64,000 nucleotides of DNA from Nocardia sp. NBC_01503 (lineage in GTDB: Bacteria > Actinomycetota > Actinomycetes > Mycobacteriales > Mycobacteriaceae): NCBI RefSeq assembly GCF_036327755.1, contig NZ_CP109596.1, positions 3,224,001-3,288,000 of the forward strand. The letters are read 5' to 3'. The notes beneath the pieces were generated by a model. It was not told where the DNA came from and searched no databases. It saw only the letters and a list, made by a program, of their open reading frames with translations. This document shows positions 48,845 to 58,112 of the stretch, piece by piece (the stretch's first letter is position 1; each line of letters starts with the position of its first letter). The position numbers and the translations under genes were made by a program.

Positions 48845-48990
48845 GTGCACTACGTTATGCTGCACCGCTCCACCTGCCGAGACTGGTCTCACATCAAGCG
48901 ATCCCGCTCCCGGCAGGAGACCCGCCTCACACTCGAGGCACACTGAAAGGTGCTGCCACACCTGCGTGCTGTGAGGTGCCGGAGCGCCGA

Positions 48991-49009
48991 TATATTAGAA
49001 CGTGTTCTA
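48991..49009 (+). promoter_or_regulatory. KstR-like box overlapping the fprB promoter
   Basis: TAGAACGTGTTCTA (48996-49009) is a perfect palindrome and fits the KstR consensus TnnAACnnGTTnnA. It overlaps a -10-like TATATT (48991-48996) by one base, so bound repressor would block the promoter. The fprB start lies 61 bases downstream. Confidence 0.65.
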
Positions 49010-49070
49010 CCGCCCTGCTCGAACCCCGAGCGGAGTAGCACCACGCGACTGTTTCGAGGATCTGCGAGAT

Positions 49071-50741
49071 ATGGCCTATGTGATCACGCAGCGTTGTTGC
49101 AACGACGCCAGCTGCGTACCCGAGTGTCCGGTCGATTGCATTCGTCCCACCCCAGAGCAACGCGAGTTCTCCACGACCGAGCAGCTCTACATCGACCCGG
49201 ATACCTGCATCGACTGCGGTGCGTGTGTCGATGCCTGCCCGGTCGACGCGATCTTCTCCGAGGACGATCTGCTCGCATCGCTGGCGCGGTTCAAGGACAT
49301 CAATGCCGCGTACTTCGTCCGGCATCCGCTCGAATCCAATTTCGAGCCGCTGGTACCGCCCACCCGCGCGCCCAAGGAGCTCGGCACGCTACGCGTCGCC
49401 ATCGTCGGCGCGGGCCCGGCGGCCTGCTATGCCGCCGAGGAGCTACTGCGCCGCGCCGATGTGGAGGTGGAGCTGTTCGATCGGCTGCCCACCCCCTACG
49501 GCCTGGTGCGCGCGGGTGTAGCCCCGGATCATCCGGGCACCAAATCGGTATCGAGCCTGTTCGAATCGGCGTTCCGCCGCGACGCGCTGCAGTACCGGCT
49601 CAATGTCGAGGTGGGCAAGCACATCTCGCATGAGGAGCTGCTCGCGCACCACCACGCGGTGCTCTACGCGCACGGTGCGTCGACCGACCGCAAGCTCGAG
49701 GTTCCCGGCGAGGACCTGCCCGGCAGTATCTCCGCCACCGAGTTCGTGGCCTGGTACAACGGGCATCCGGACTTCGCGGACCGCGAATTCGACCTCTCGG
49801 GTGAGCGGGCCGTCATCGTCGGCAACGGCAATGTGGCCCTGGATGTGGCGCGCGTGCTGACCGTCGATCCCGATGAGCTGGCCAAGACCGATATCGCCGA
49901 TCACGCCCTGGACGCGCTGCGCCGCAGCAATATCCAGGAGGTGGTGGTACTCGGCCGTCGCGGTCCGCTGCAGGCGGCGTACACCTCCTCGGAGTTCCTG
50001 GCGCTCGGCCATCTGAAGGGTGTCGACGTCATCATCGATCCGGCCGAGCTGGAGCTCGATCCGGCCAGCCGGGCCGAGCTGGACGATCCGGAGGTGGAGC
50101 CCTCGCTCGCGCTCAAGTACACCCTCGCCAAGGAGTACGCGGCCACCGCGCCGAAGCCGGGCAATAAGCGCATCGTCTTCCGCTACCTGGTCTCGCCGAC
50201 CGCCCTCACCGGTGACGGCAAGGTCGAGACGGTCGAGTACGTGCATAACGAACTCGTCCAGGAGAACGGTCACACCGCCGCCCGCGCCTCGGACCGTACC
50301 GGCAGCCTGGATGCCTCCCTGGTGCTGCGCTCCATCGGCTACCGCGGTCAGCCCATCGCCGATATCCCGTTCGACCAGAACCGGGGCGTGGTGCCGAACG
50401 CGGCCGGTCGGGTCGTGGACGTCAACGGCGATCCGGTGCAGGGCGTATACGTCTCGGGCTGGATCAAGCGCGGCCCGCGCGGCGTGATCGGCTCCAACCG
50501 GGTCGATTCGCAGGAGACCGTCGATCACCTGATCGAGGACTTCACCAATGGCAAACTCGCTGCCCCGCAGGCGGATCGGGCCGCGCTCGACGCGCTGCTC
50601 ACCGAGCGCCAGCCCGATATGGTCGGCCGCGACGGCTGGAAGGCCATCGATCAGGCCGAGCGCACCGCGGGTAAGGCGGCGGGCCGTCCCCGGGTGAAGT
50701 TCACCAGCCTCGAGGATCTGCTCAAGGCCGCCAAGGGCTGA
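49071..50741 (+). CDS. fprB: Ferredoxin-ferredoxin/NADP+ reductase fusion (FprB-type)
   Basis: A 556-residue fusion. Residues ~1-100 are a bacterial ferredoxin with CCNDASCVPECPVDC and CIDCGACVDACP, binding two iron-sulfur clusters. Residues ~105-556 are an adrenodoxin-reductase-like FAD/NADPH enzyme with GAGPAACYAAEELL and GNGNVALDVARVL. It passes electrons from NADPH to ferredoxins or P450s. M. tuberculosis FprB (Rv0886) starts with almost the same residues, so I use the ATG at 49071 (MAYVITQRCCNDAS). The upstream frame to 49002 overlaps the promoter. A KstR-like box suggests sterol-linked control. Confidence 0.93.
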   Translation: MAYVITQRCCNDASCVPECPVDCIRPTPEQREFSTTEQLYIDPDTCIDCGACVDACPVDAIFSEDDLLASLARFKDINAAYFVRHPLESNFEPLVPPTRAPKELGTLRVAIVGAGPAACYAAEELLRRADVEVELFDRLPTPYGLVRAGVAPDHPGTKSVSSLFESAFRRDALQYRLNVEVGKHISHEELLAHHHAVLYAHGASTDRKLEVPGEDLPGSISATEFVAWYNGHPDFADREFDLSGERAVIVGNGNVALDVARVLTVDPDELAKTDIADHALDALRRSNIQEVVVLGRRGPLQAAYTSSEFLALGHLKGVDVIIDPAELELDPASRAELDDPEVEPSLALKYTLAKEYAATAPKPGNKRIVFRYLVSPTALTGDGKVETVEYVHNELVQENGHTAARASDRTGSLDASLVLRSIGYRGQPIADIPFDQNRGVVPNAAGRVVDVNGDPVQGVYVSGWIKRGPRGVIGSNRVDSQETVDHLIEDFTNGKLAAPQADRAALDALLTERQPDMVGRDGWKAIDQAERTAGKAAGRPRVKFTSLEDLLKAAKG

Positions 50742-50763
50742 GCCCTCCGGCATGAACAACGAC

Positions 50764-50794
50764 GTGTGGCCCACCCGATTCGGGTGGGCCACAC
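50764..50794. terminator. Bidirectional terminator after fprB
   Basis: Perfect 14-bp stem GTGTGGCCCACCCG (50764-50777) and CGGGTGGGCCACAC (50781-50794) with loop ATT, followed by TCGTTTTCG. It ends fprB and the convergent lipoprotein gene. Confidence 0.92.
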
Positions 50795-50813
50795 TCGTTT
50801 TCGCAGGTCGTGA

Positions 50814-51578
50814 TTACTGTGCGAGCAGGTTGATCAGTAGCCCGTCCTTGGCGCATATGGACGGCACCTGGGCATCGGGCTGGGCATTGCAGCTCCAGCC
50901 GTCGATGGTGGCGACATCGGTATCGCTGACCGCTCGCACGTACTGCGTCGCGACATTGATGGCCTCGGTGCAGCCGACGCGACCGGCCGGGGTGCCCACC
51001 GCGATGACGGTGCGGGTGCCGCCGCCCGCATCGGTGACGGTGCCGCAGTTGGCATTGTCGACCGGGACCGTGGTGGTGGTCGGCGGCGCGGTCGTGGTGG
51101 GCGGGGTCGGCGGATTCGGGGCGGCCGTACCACGCAGGCCGATCAGGAAACCGTCCTTGAAGCAGATGTGCGGAACGGTGTTGTCCGGCTGCGGTTCACA
51201 GGTCCAGCCGTCGACCTGCGCGGCATCACCACTTCGCGTGGCGTTCACGTAGTCGCTGGCGACCGTGACGGCCTCGGTGCAGCCCGGGATACCGGCCTGA
51301 TTCGAGTACGCGATCACATTCGCCGAACCGCCATTGGCCCCGGTGATCGGCCCGCAGTCGACATCGGCGGGCGTGGGCGCCGGCGGGATCGGCGGCCGGG
51401 TCGGATTGGGGGACAGGGTCGGTGGCGCGGTCTGGCCCGAGGCGGTGGCCGTCGAAGTGGTCGGCTTGGCGGTGGCGGCGGTGCTGCTCTTCGCCGAGTC
51501 CGAGGAGCCGCCGCAGGCGGCCAGTCCGGCGATCAGCAGCGGCGTGACGGCGAGCAGCGCATAACTGGCGGGTTTCAT
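50814..51578 (-). CDS. Lipoprotein with two copies of a four-cysteine domain
   Basis: A 254-residue lipoprotein with signal peptide and lipobox ending at C22 (LAAC), then a Ser/Thr/Pro linker. Two ~75-residue repeats follow: Cys at 75, 100, 127, 139 and at 178, 203, 230, 242. The spacing 25, 27, 12 is identical in both, offset by 103 residues. Shared segments include GCTEAVTVASDYV / GCTEAINVATQYV and VDGWTC / IDGWSC. A Pro/Thr linker separates them. Two disulfides per repeat are likely. I do not recognise the domain. The ATG at 51578 fits the signal peptide. Confidence 0.82.
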   Translation of the reverse strand: MKPASYALLAVTPLLIAGLAACGGSSDSAKSSTAATAKPTTSTATASGQTAPPTLSPNPTRPPIPPAPTPADVDCGPITGANGGSANVIAYSNQAGIPGCTEAVTVASDYVNATRSGDAAQVDGWTCEPQPDNTVPHICFKDGFLIGLRGTAAPNPPTPPTTTAPPTTTTVPVDNANCGTVTDAGGGTRTVIAVGTPAGRVGCTEAINVATQYVRAVSDTDVATIDGWSCNAQPDAQVPSICAKDGLLINLLAQ

Positions 51579-51705
51579 CCGGGCGATCTCCTGTTCTCGA
51601 TCACCTCGGGGCGATCGGCCTGTGCAGAGTGTGCCAGGCAAACATTCAGCGATCGCGATTTGTGAGGGGAATGTCCGGCGAACAAGCGATTTCGCGCCGC
51701 GCCAC

Positions 51706-52482
51706 TCACTCCGTGGGGAGCGGTCCGATCCGCACCGTCGTGGTGGTGATGCCGCCGACCACGAACCACAGCCGCAGCACCGGATGCCCGGTCCGGTCAC
51801 CCGGCTCGTACCGGCTGCGCACACTCACGTGCTGGCGCGCCAGCACCGGTGCGATGTACTCGATGACCGCCCGGTGCGGTCCCGCCACCAGCTTGGGATA
51901 ATCCACCAGGTACTGCTCCACGGCCTGCCAGTACGCGGCATTGTTCACATGGTTGTACTGGTCGATATCGGTGGCACGCACCGGATATGTCAGATCGGTG
52001 TCCGACTCCGGGGGCGTGTGATCGGTGAGCATGGGCCGCCAGCGCAGCCGGTGCTCACTGGTGGTGCGGGCGAGTTCGGCCAGGCCCTCATCGCTGATGC
52101 GGGTCGGCATATTGGTGAACTCGTTGATATTGATCCAGAAGCCCTCGGTCTCGATGAGACCGCCGTTCGCACTGGTGATCCGCACCCGCATATTCGTCCA
52201 CCGGGTCGACATGGCCGAACACCAGCGGGTCAACTCCACCCGCTCGGGCCAGTGGATCGGCCGGACCACGTCCACGATCGTGCGCCGCACGATCCAGGCC
52301 GGGTCGGTGCGGTGGAAGAACCCGGAATGCATTTCCTCCCAGGCAATATCCTGCAAATAGCGGGCTACGGCGTCGAACCGTAGTCGCTGATAGGGATCCA
52401 CGTCGCCAGCCCGGACAGGCCACGCCGAGGCGAAGCCCATGCCCTCCTCGGGAAGCGGGGCGAGTGGCTGATCGACTGACAC
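51706..52482 (-). CDS. Acyl-ACP thioesterase
   Basis: A 258-residue protein with two hot-dog domains of the FatA/FatB-like bacterial type. The N-terminal domain has RFDAVARYLQDIAWEE, and the C-terminal domain has ATDIDQYNHVNNAAYWQAVE with the Asn/His active-site pair. It hydrolyses acyl-ACP to free fatty acids. I use the GTG at 52482 because AGGAGC lies ~7 bases upstream and the residues before it are unlike the family. It is divergent from the kinase pair. Confidence 0.87.
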   Translation of the reverse strand: MSVDQPLAPLPEEGMGFASAWPVRAGDVDPYQRLRFDAVARYLQDIAWEEMHSGFFHRTDPAWIVRRTIVDVVRPIHWPERVELTRWCSAMSTRWTNMRVRITSANGGLIETEGFWININEFTNMPTRISDEGLAELARTTSEHRLRWRPMLTDHTPPESDTDLTYPVRATDIDQYNHVNNAAYWQAVEQYLVDYPKLVAGPHRAVIEYIAPVLARQHVSVRSRYEPGDRTGHPVLRLWFVVGGITTTTVRIGPLPTE

Positions 52483-52621
52483 TTTGGTGCTCCTCGCGCT
52501 GCACGGTGTGCCGCGTTTCGTGCGGTGCTTGCTGTGACATGACTTTACGGGGCGTGCGTCACACACTCGCGTCGAGTCGCCTCATACTCCTATCAGTCGG
52601 GACCGACTTCTGCCGGGGACA

Positions 52622-52649
52622 TGACAGGGAAGGGTGTGGCCCGTAACCT
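52622..52649 (+). promoter_or_regulatory. Promoter of the first kinase gene
   Basis: TGACAG (52622-52627) and TAACCT (52644-52649) with a 16-base spacer. The same block (CATGACAGG, then CCGTA[AG]CCTTTTCC 21 bases on) recurs before the second kinase. Confidence 0.6.
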
Positions 52650-52686
52650 TTTCCCGTTGCAAGACAGCACCATGGGAGGGTCGCGG

Positions 52687-54168
52687 GTGGCCAACGGGGA
52701 CAGGGCCGGTTCGCGGTTCGGACAGTACGAATTGCGGCGATTACTCGGCGTCGGCGGTATGGGGGAGGTCTACGAGGCCTACGACACCGTCCGCGATCGA
52801 ACGATCGCGTTGAAGCTGCTCGATATCGAACTCGCCAAATCCTCCACCTATGTGGAGCGCTTTCGCCGCGAATCCCGCACCGCGGCTCGGCTGCAGGAAC
52901 CCCATGTCATTCCGGTGCACGACTGGGGTGAGGTGGACGGTGTCCTGTATATCGATATGCGCCTGGTCAACGGCTGCGATCTGCGCGAGCATCTGGCCGG
53001 GCGCGGTCCGTTGGAGCCGCGCCAGGCGGTCGAGGTGGTGGAGCAGGTCGCCGCCGCCCTCGACGCCGCGCATCAGATCGGACTGGTGCACCGCGATGTC
53101 AAACCCGCCAATATTCTGCTGACCGGCGAATTATTCGCCTATCTGGTCGATTTCGGTATCGCGCACATCGAATCCGACGCCCAGCTGACCAGTATGGGCA
53201 GCGCCATCGGATCATTCGGATATATGGCGCCCGAACGCTTCGAGCACAGTACGGCGGTCGCCCCGAGCGCGGATGTGTACGCACTGGCCTGCGTGCTGTA
53301 CGAAAGTCTCACCGGCAGGCCGCCTTTTCAGGCCGACAACAATCTCTCCACCATTCGCGCGCACATGATGACCGCACCGCCGCGCCCCAGCTCCCGACCC
53401 GGCATACCGGTCGGTTTCGACGAGGTGGTCGCGGTCGGCATGGCCAAGGATCCGGGGCGGCGATACCCCTCGGCGAGTCAGCTCGCCCGCGCCGCCAGGG
53501 CGGCCCTGGCACCGGTGCGCCAGGCCCAGCCGACCCGTGCCACCGTGCCCGCGACCGAAACGACGATGGTCGTCCGGCAGTCCTTTCCGGCCGATCGCCG
53601 ATCGGGACCCGTTCGGGCCGGACCGACTGCGCGCCGCCCGGTGCCGACCAACCGGCCGCATCCCTCCGCGCCGCTGAAAGTGCCACCGCCGAAACGGTTC
53701 TCACTTCCCGTCGTGATCGGCCTGTTCACCGGAGTCGTACTGGTCGGTGCCGTGCTGAGCTGGCGATTGTTGTCCGGCAACGATAATGGTGATGTCATCA
53801 TCGGGGCCGTGACTCCCACCGCCACCGTGGCCCCACTCGTCGGATCTGTATCCGGCACGGATGAACAGGGCTTTCTCGATGCGCCCCGGTGCAATACGAA
53901 CGTTCCGGCTCTGGTGATCGGCCGGACAGCCGCGTCCCGCGTGCTGATCTGCTACACCTCCACCGATCGTGTCTTCTACAAGGGTTTCCGGATCAGTGAC
54001 GGCGCGGTCAAGATCATCGAGAATCCGCTGCCCGACGGCTCCGGTGGCTACACCGCGACCAACCTCTCCGACGGCACCCAATACCGCATCACCGCCCAGG
54101 CGCTGACCATCGTCAAGGACGGCAATGTGCTCGGTGATGAGCAGATGATCGAGTACGCGCACCGCTGA
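52687..54168 (+). CDS. Membrane Ser/Thr protein kinase 1 (PknF/PknD-like)
   Basis: A 493-residue kinase. The N-terminal Hanks domain has GVGGMGEVYEAYD (~21-33), catalytic Lys K43, HRDVKPAN with D137 and DFGIA with D155, so it should be active. A Pro/Arg/Thr-rich linker, one membrane helix (~352-375) and an extracellular domain of ~100 residues with two Cys (APRCNTN, LICYTST) follow. The GTG at 52687 is chosen because GGGAGGG lies 7 bases upstream and the promoter sits over the earlier in-frame ATG at 52621. It is a tandem paralogue of the next gene. Confidence 0.9.
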   Translation: MANGDRAGSRFGQYELRRLLGVGGMGEVYEAYDTVRDRTIALKLLDIELAKSSTYVERFRRESRTAARLQEPHVIPVHDWGEVDGVLYIDMRLVNGCDLREHLAGRGPLEPRQAVEVVEQVAAALDAAHQIGLVHRDVKPANILLTGELFAYLVDFGIAHIESDAQLTSMGSAIGSFGYMAPERFEHSTAVAPSADVYALACVLYESLTGRPPFQADNNLSTIRAHMMTAPPRPSSRPGIPVGFDEVVAVGMAKDPGRRYPSASQLARAARAALAPVRQAQPTRATVPATETTMVVRQSFPADRRSGPVRAGPTARRPVPTNRPHPSAPLKVPPPKRFSLPVVIGLFTGVVLVGAVLSWRLLSGNDNGDVIIGAVTPTATVAPLVGSVSGTDEQGFLDAPRCNTNVPALVIGRTAASRVLICYTSTDRVFYKGFRISDGAVKIIENPLPDGSGGYTATNLSDGTQYRITAQALTIVKDGNVLGDEQMIEYAHR

Positions 54169-54187
54169 CCCGATCCTTCGAGGGTCA

Positions 54188-54215
54188 TGACAGGCGGGCT
54201 CGCGCGCCGTAGCCT
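54188..54215 (+). promoter_or_regulatory. Promoter of the second kinase gene
   Basis: TGACAG (54188-54193) and TAGCCT (54210-54215) with a 16-base spacer, matching the block before kinase 1 in sequence and spacing. Confidence 0.6.
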
Positions 54216-54255
54216 TTTCCGTGGGGCAGGACTCACACAGGGGAGGCGGCGCGAC

Positions 54256-55899
54256 GTGGCCGCAGGAGACAGGGCCGGTCAACGGTTCGGACAGTACGAG
54301 TTGCGACGTCTGCTCGGCGTCGGCGGGATGGGCGAGGTCTACGAGGCCTACGACACCATCCGCGATCGCACCGTGGCGATCAAGCTCCTGGATGTGGAGC
54401 TGGCCAAATCGCCCACCTATGTGGAGCGGTTCCGGCGTGAATCCCATACCGCCGCACGGCTGCAGGAACCGCATGTCATTCCGGTGCACGACTGGGGTGA
54501 GGTGGACGGGGTGCTGTTCATCGATATGCGCCTGGTGGTCGGGCGGGATCTGAAGGGCTACCTCGCGGCCGAGGGGCCGATGCCGCCGCAGCACGCGGTC
54601 GGCGTGGTCGAACAGGTCGCCGCCGCCCTCGACGCGGCACATCGGATCGGCCTGGTGCACCGCGATATCAAGCCAGCGAACATTCTGCTCACCGGCGAGC
54701 TCTTCGCCTACCTGGTGGATTTCGGGATCGCGCACGCGGAATCGGACGCGCAGTTGACCAGTATGGGCAGCGCTATCGGATCGTTCGCGTATATGGCGCC
54801 CGAACGATTCGAGCACGACAATGCACTCTCGGCGAGCGCGGATATCTACGCCCTGGGCTGTGTGCTGTACGAAAGCCTCACCGGCGAAATACCTTTCAAG
54901 ACCGACAGCAATCTCTCCACCATCCGCGCCCATATGATGGCCCCGCCGCCCCGGCCGAGCGCGCGCACCGGTGTGCCCGCCAGCTTCGACCGGATCATCG
55001 CGACCGCCATGGCCAAGGACCCGGCTCGCCGCTACGCCTCCGCCGGGCAGCTCGCCCGCGCCGCGCGCGTGGCACTACTGCACGCCGACAGCCAGGTCAC
55101 CCGCGCCTCGGTCGGGCCGACCATGGTGGCGCCTCCCGCAGTGCAATCCTTTCCGCCTCGAAGCTCGCAGGCGTCCGGTCCGGTCGGCTATGGCGAGCAT
55201 CCGTCGGGTCCGGTCGGGTACGGCGAGCGTCGGTCCGGGCAGGTCGACTATCAGGCGTCGCAGCCGACGCGGTACGGCATTCCGGCCACTCCGCCGCGCG
55301 AACATCCGTCCGCCCCACTGCCTTTGCCGTCGGCGCGAGACCGCGGCACCCTACCGATGGTGGTCGGCGCGCTCATCGCGGTGGTGCTCATGCTCGGCGG
55401 CATCCTGGCCTGGCTGCTGTTGTCCGGCAACGACAATGGCGGTACCGCGAGTGGCCCCGGTGCGCCCGGCACGGTCACCACGAGCAATCCCGGCACCGTG
55501 AACACCACCCGGCCCGGTCCGACCACCCAGCCGGGCAATCCCGCCACCACACCGGCCACACCCGCCTTCATCGGATCCGTATCCGGAACGGACGCACAGG
55601 GTTTCGCGGGCAATCCGCGCTGCAAAGCGGATAATCCCGCCTACGCCATCGGCCGCACCGCCGCCTCCCGCGTGCTGATCTGCCGCACCGGGGTCGGCCG
55701 CTACTACTACATGGGTGCTCGCAACAGTGACGGCGCGGGTATCGAACTCGATGATCCCGTGCCCGACGGCTCCGGCGGATTCAGCGTCACCAACCCCGGA
55801 GACGGCACCCGGTACACGGTCACCGCCGCGGCACTGACCATCGTGAGCGGCGGGAAAGTCGTCGCCAATGAGGCCATGATCGAATACGCGCACCGCTGA
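54256..55899 (+). CDS. Membrane Ser/Thr protein kinase 2 (PknF/PknD-like)
   Basis: A 547-residue paralogue of kinase 1, with intact GVGGMGEVYEAYD, VAIKLL (Lys), HRDIKPAN and DFGIA motifs. The juxtamembrane linker contains repeats of the type GPVGYGE-H/R-PSG, and the membrane helix (~378-400) is followed by a Thr/Pro-rich spacer. The outer domain ends GGKVVANEAMIEYAHR, close to the end of kinase 1. The GTG at 54256 is supported by GGGGAGGC upstream. The duplication included the promoter, so each copy can be expressed on its own. Confidence 0.9.
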   Translation: MAAGDRAGQRFGQYELRRLLGVGGMGEVYEAYDTIRDRTVAIKLLDVELAKSPTYVERFRRESHTAARLQEPHVIPVHDWGEVDGVLFIDMRLVVGRDLKGYLAAEGPMPPQHAVGVVEQVAAALDAAHRIGLVHRDIKPANILLTGELFAYLVDFGIAHAESDAQLTSMGSAIGSFAYMAPERFEHDNALSASADIYALGCVLYESLTGEIPFKTDSNLSTIRAHMMAPPPRPSARTGVPASFDRIIATAMAKDPARRYASAGQLARAARVALLHADSQVTRASVGPTMVAPPAVQSFPPRSSQASGPVGYGEHPSGPVGYGERRSGQVDYQASQPTRYGIPATPPREHPSAPLPLPSARDRGTLPMVVGALIAVVLMLGGILAWLLLSGNDNGGTASGPGAPGTVTTSNPGTVNTTRPGPTTQPGNPATTPATPAFIGSVSGTDAQGFAGNPRCKADNPAYAIGRTAASRVLICRTGVGRYYYMGARNSDGAGIELDDPVPDGSGGFSVTNPGDGTRYTVTAAALTIVSGGKVVANEAMIEYAHR

Positions 55900-55995
55900 C
55901 CGCCGCAATCGTTCGGCACGCCAACGGTGACACGCCGCCTGCGCATGGGTTACGTTCGGCGGAGTATCCAATGCTGGGTTGATCGGAGTGATGGC

Positions 55996-56970
55996 ATGCG
56001 TGCAGCCGTGGTGAGCAAGCTGGAAGGCCCCGAGAGCATCGAGGTGCTCGATATGCCGGAGCCCGCGGCTTACCCCGGCGGGGTGGTCATCGAGGTGCAC
56101 GCGGCCGGAATCGCCTTCCCGGATGTCCTCATGACCCGCGGGTTGTACCAGATGAAGCCGCCGCTGCCGTACATCGTCGGCTGCGAGGTGGCGGGCATTG
56201 TCCGTGCGGCCCCCGCGGATTCGCACGTACAGGCCGGTGACCGGGTGGTCGCGCTGACCCTGCTCGGCAATGCCGCCGCCGAACTCGCGGTCACGCCCGC
56301 CGAAATGGTGTTCAAACTGCCCGACAATGTCTCCCTGGAGGCCGGTGCGGGTGTGCTCTTCAACGATCTGACCGTGCACTTCTGCCTGACCAAGCGCGGC
56401 CGTCTGGCACCCGGTGAGACCGTACTGGTGCACGGCGCGGCCGGTGGAATCGGCACCTCCACCCTGCGCATGGCCAAGGCACTCGGCGCGGGTCGCGTCA
56501 TCGCCGTGGTGAGCACCGAGGAGAAGGCCGAGGTGGCCCGTGCCAACGGCGCCACCGATGTGGTGCTCACCGATGGCTGGCTCGCCGCGGTCAAAGAGAT
56601 CACCGGTGGTCGTGGCGTCGATATCGTGCTCGACCCCGTCGGCGGCGACCGCTTCACCGACAGCATTCGCTCGCTCGCCTCGGCGGGCCGGGTGCTGGTC
56701 GTCGGGTTCACCGCGGGCGATATCCCGACGGTGAAGGTGAACCGCCTGCTGCTCAAGAATGTCGAGGTGATCGGCGCGGCCTGGGGCGAGTGGGTGATGT
56801 CGCACCCGGGCTACCTGCAGGAGCAGTGGGCGCAGGTCGCGCCGCTGCTCGCCAATGGCGATATCGCCCCGCCGGAGCCGGTGCTGTACAGCCTGGCGCA
56901 CACCGCGGAGGCGGTCTCGGCGCTGGACAAGCGCACCGCCACCGGCAAGGTCGTCGTCACCCTCCGCTGA
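55996..56970 (+). CDS. NADPH:quinone oxidoreductase-like MDR protein
   Basis: A 324-residue zinc-independent medium-chain dehydrogenase/reductase. The N-terminal GroES-like domain includes HAAGIAFPDVLMTRGLYQ, and the Rossmann domain has VLVHGAAGGIGTSTLRMAKALGA (~140-162). No zinc ligands are present, so it fits the quinone oxidoreductase (QOR) or enoyl reductase group. GGAG lies 7 bases before the ATG at 55996. It follows kinase 2 by 96 bases. Confidence 0.87.
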   Translation: MRAAVVSKLEGPESIEVLDMPEPAAYPGGVVIEVHAAGIAFPDVLMTRGLYQMKPPLPYIVGCEVAGIVRAAPADSHVQAGDRVVALTLLGNAAAELAVTPAEMVFKLPDNVSLEAGAGVLFNDLTVHFCLTKRGRLAPGETVLVHGAAGGIGTSTLRMAKALGAGRVIAVVSTEEKAEVARANGATDVVLTDGWLAAVKEITGGRGVDIVLDPVGGDRFTDSIRSLASAGRVLVVGFTAGDIPTVKVNRLLLKNVEVIGAAWGEWVMSHPGYLQEQWAQVAPLLANGDIAPPEPVLYSLAHTAEAVSALDKRTATGKVVVTLR

Positions 56971-56999
56971 GTCGGGACATCCCGTAGCGTGGGCGAATT

Positions 57000-58112
57000 G
57001 TGAAGCTCTCCAATCAGGTTCTGAACCGTACGCTGCTGGCGCGCCAGCACCTGCTCGAGCGCTCCACGCTCGGCGTGCCGCAGCTGTGCGATCACCTGAT
57101 CGGATTGCAGGCGCAGGACATGCTGCCGCCGTTCCTCGCATTGTGGAGCCGCACAGTCGATTTCGACCAGGCTTCGGTGTCGGCGGCGCTGGACGACCGG
57201 TCGCTGGTGCGAATCACACTGATGCGCGGCACCATTCACCTCGTCACCCCGCCGGACGCGCTGCGCATCGCACCGCATATCCAGCCGGAGCTCGAAAAGA
57301 TCCCGTTCCGTAAGGGATTCAACTACGGAGCCATGGTCGGCCTCGACCCGGACGAGGTGCGCGCACACGGGGAGAAGGTGCTCGGCGACGAACCCATGTC
57401 CGCCGCCGAGCTGCGCGCCCGGGCCGTCGAGCTCTACCCCGACCGCGATCCCGGTGCGGTACTGCAGACCTGGCTCTACCAGCTCCCCGTACTGCAAACT
57501 CCGCCGCGCGGCCGCTGGCGGGACAGCAGCCGCCCGGTGTGGTCCCGAGTCGAGCCCTGGCTGGGCGCACCCCTGGACCACGGCTACCCCCTCGAGGAGC
57601 TGCTGCTGCGCTATCTGCGCGCCTTCGGCCCGGCCACCACCATGGATATGCAGACCTGGTCCAAGCTCACCGGTATGAAGACCGCCGTCGCCAAGCTCGG
57701 CGACCGGGTCCGCACCTATACCGACGACCGCGGCCGCACTCTCTACGACGCCGCCGATGCCGAACTGGCCGATCCGGATCTCCCGGCCCCGGTCCGCCTG
57801 CTCGGCTGGTACGACAATGTGCTGCTCTCCCACCAGGACCGCAGCCGGATCATCCCGGACGGCGCGGCCCCGCCACTGCGGGCATTCGCCAACCAGGTCT
57901 CTCCGGTCCTGGTGGACGGCTACCTCTCCGGGATCTACAAGATCTTCGCCACGGGCGACACCGCCCGTCTTCGCATCAGCCCGCGGCGCGACTGGACCAA
58001 GGCCGAGCGGGCCGCCGTCGAATCCGAGGCCCGGGCCCTGTTGAACTTCACCGAACCCGATCGCACGCCTTCCGTGGAGATCCTGTCCATAGGCGCGGAC
58101 CCCAAGCCCTGA
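57000..58112 (+). CDS. Winged-helix DNA-binding protein of the AlkZ/YcaQ-like family
   Basis: A 370-residue HTH_42 (DUF1006-like) protein. The segment GLQAQDMLPPFLALWSRT (~35-52) contains the QxQ motif of AlkZ-type DNA glycosylases, with RGTIHLVTPPD and LRYLRAFGPATTMDMQTWSKL. AlkZ enzymes unhook DNA crosslinks. The actinobacterial relatives are mostly uncharacterised, so repair is a plausible inference, not proven. The start is a GTG at 57000, 29 bases after the quinone oxidoreductase. Confidence 0.82.
   Translation: MKLSNQVLNRTLLARQHLLERSTLGVPQLCDHLIGLQAQDMLPPFLALWSRTVDFDQASVSAALDDRSLVRITLMRGTIHLVTPPDALRIAPHIQPELEKIPFRKGFNYGAMVGLDPDEVRAHGEKVLGDEPMSAAELRARAVELYPDRDPGAVLQTWLYQLPVLQTPPRGRWRDSSRPVWSRVEPWLGAPLDHGYPLEELLLRYLRAFGPATTMDMQTWSKLTGMKTAVAKLGDRVRTYTDDRGRTLYDAADAELADPDLPAPVRLLGWYDNVLLSHQDRSRIIPDGAAPPLRAFANQVSPVLVDGYLSGIYKIFATGDTARLRISPRRDWTKAERAAVESEARALLNFTEPDRTPSVEILSIGADPKP

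Noticed and set aside
55351..57141. 596-codon minus-strand frame over kinase 2 and the quinone oxidoreductase
   Set aside because: Its composition is that of antisense code and it crosses a real intergenic promoter region.
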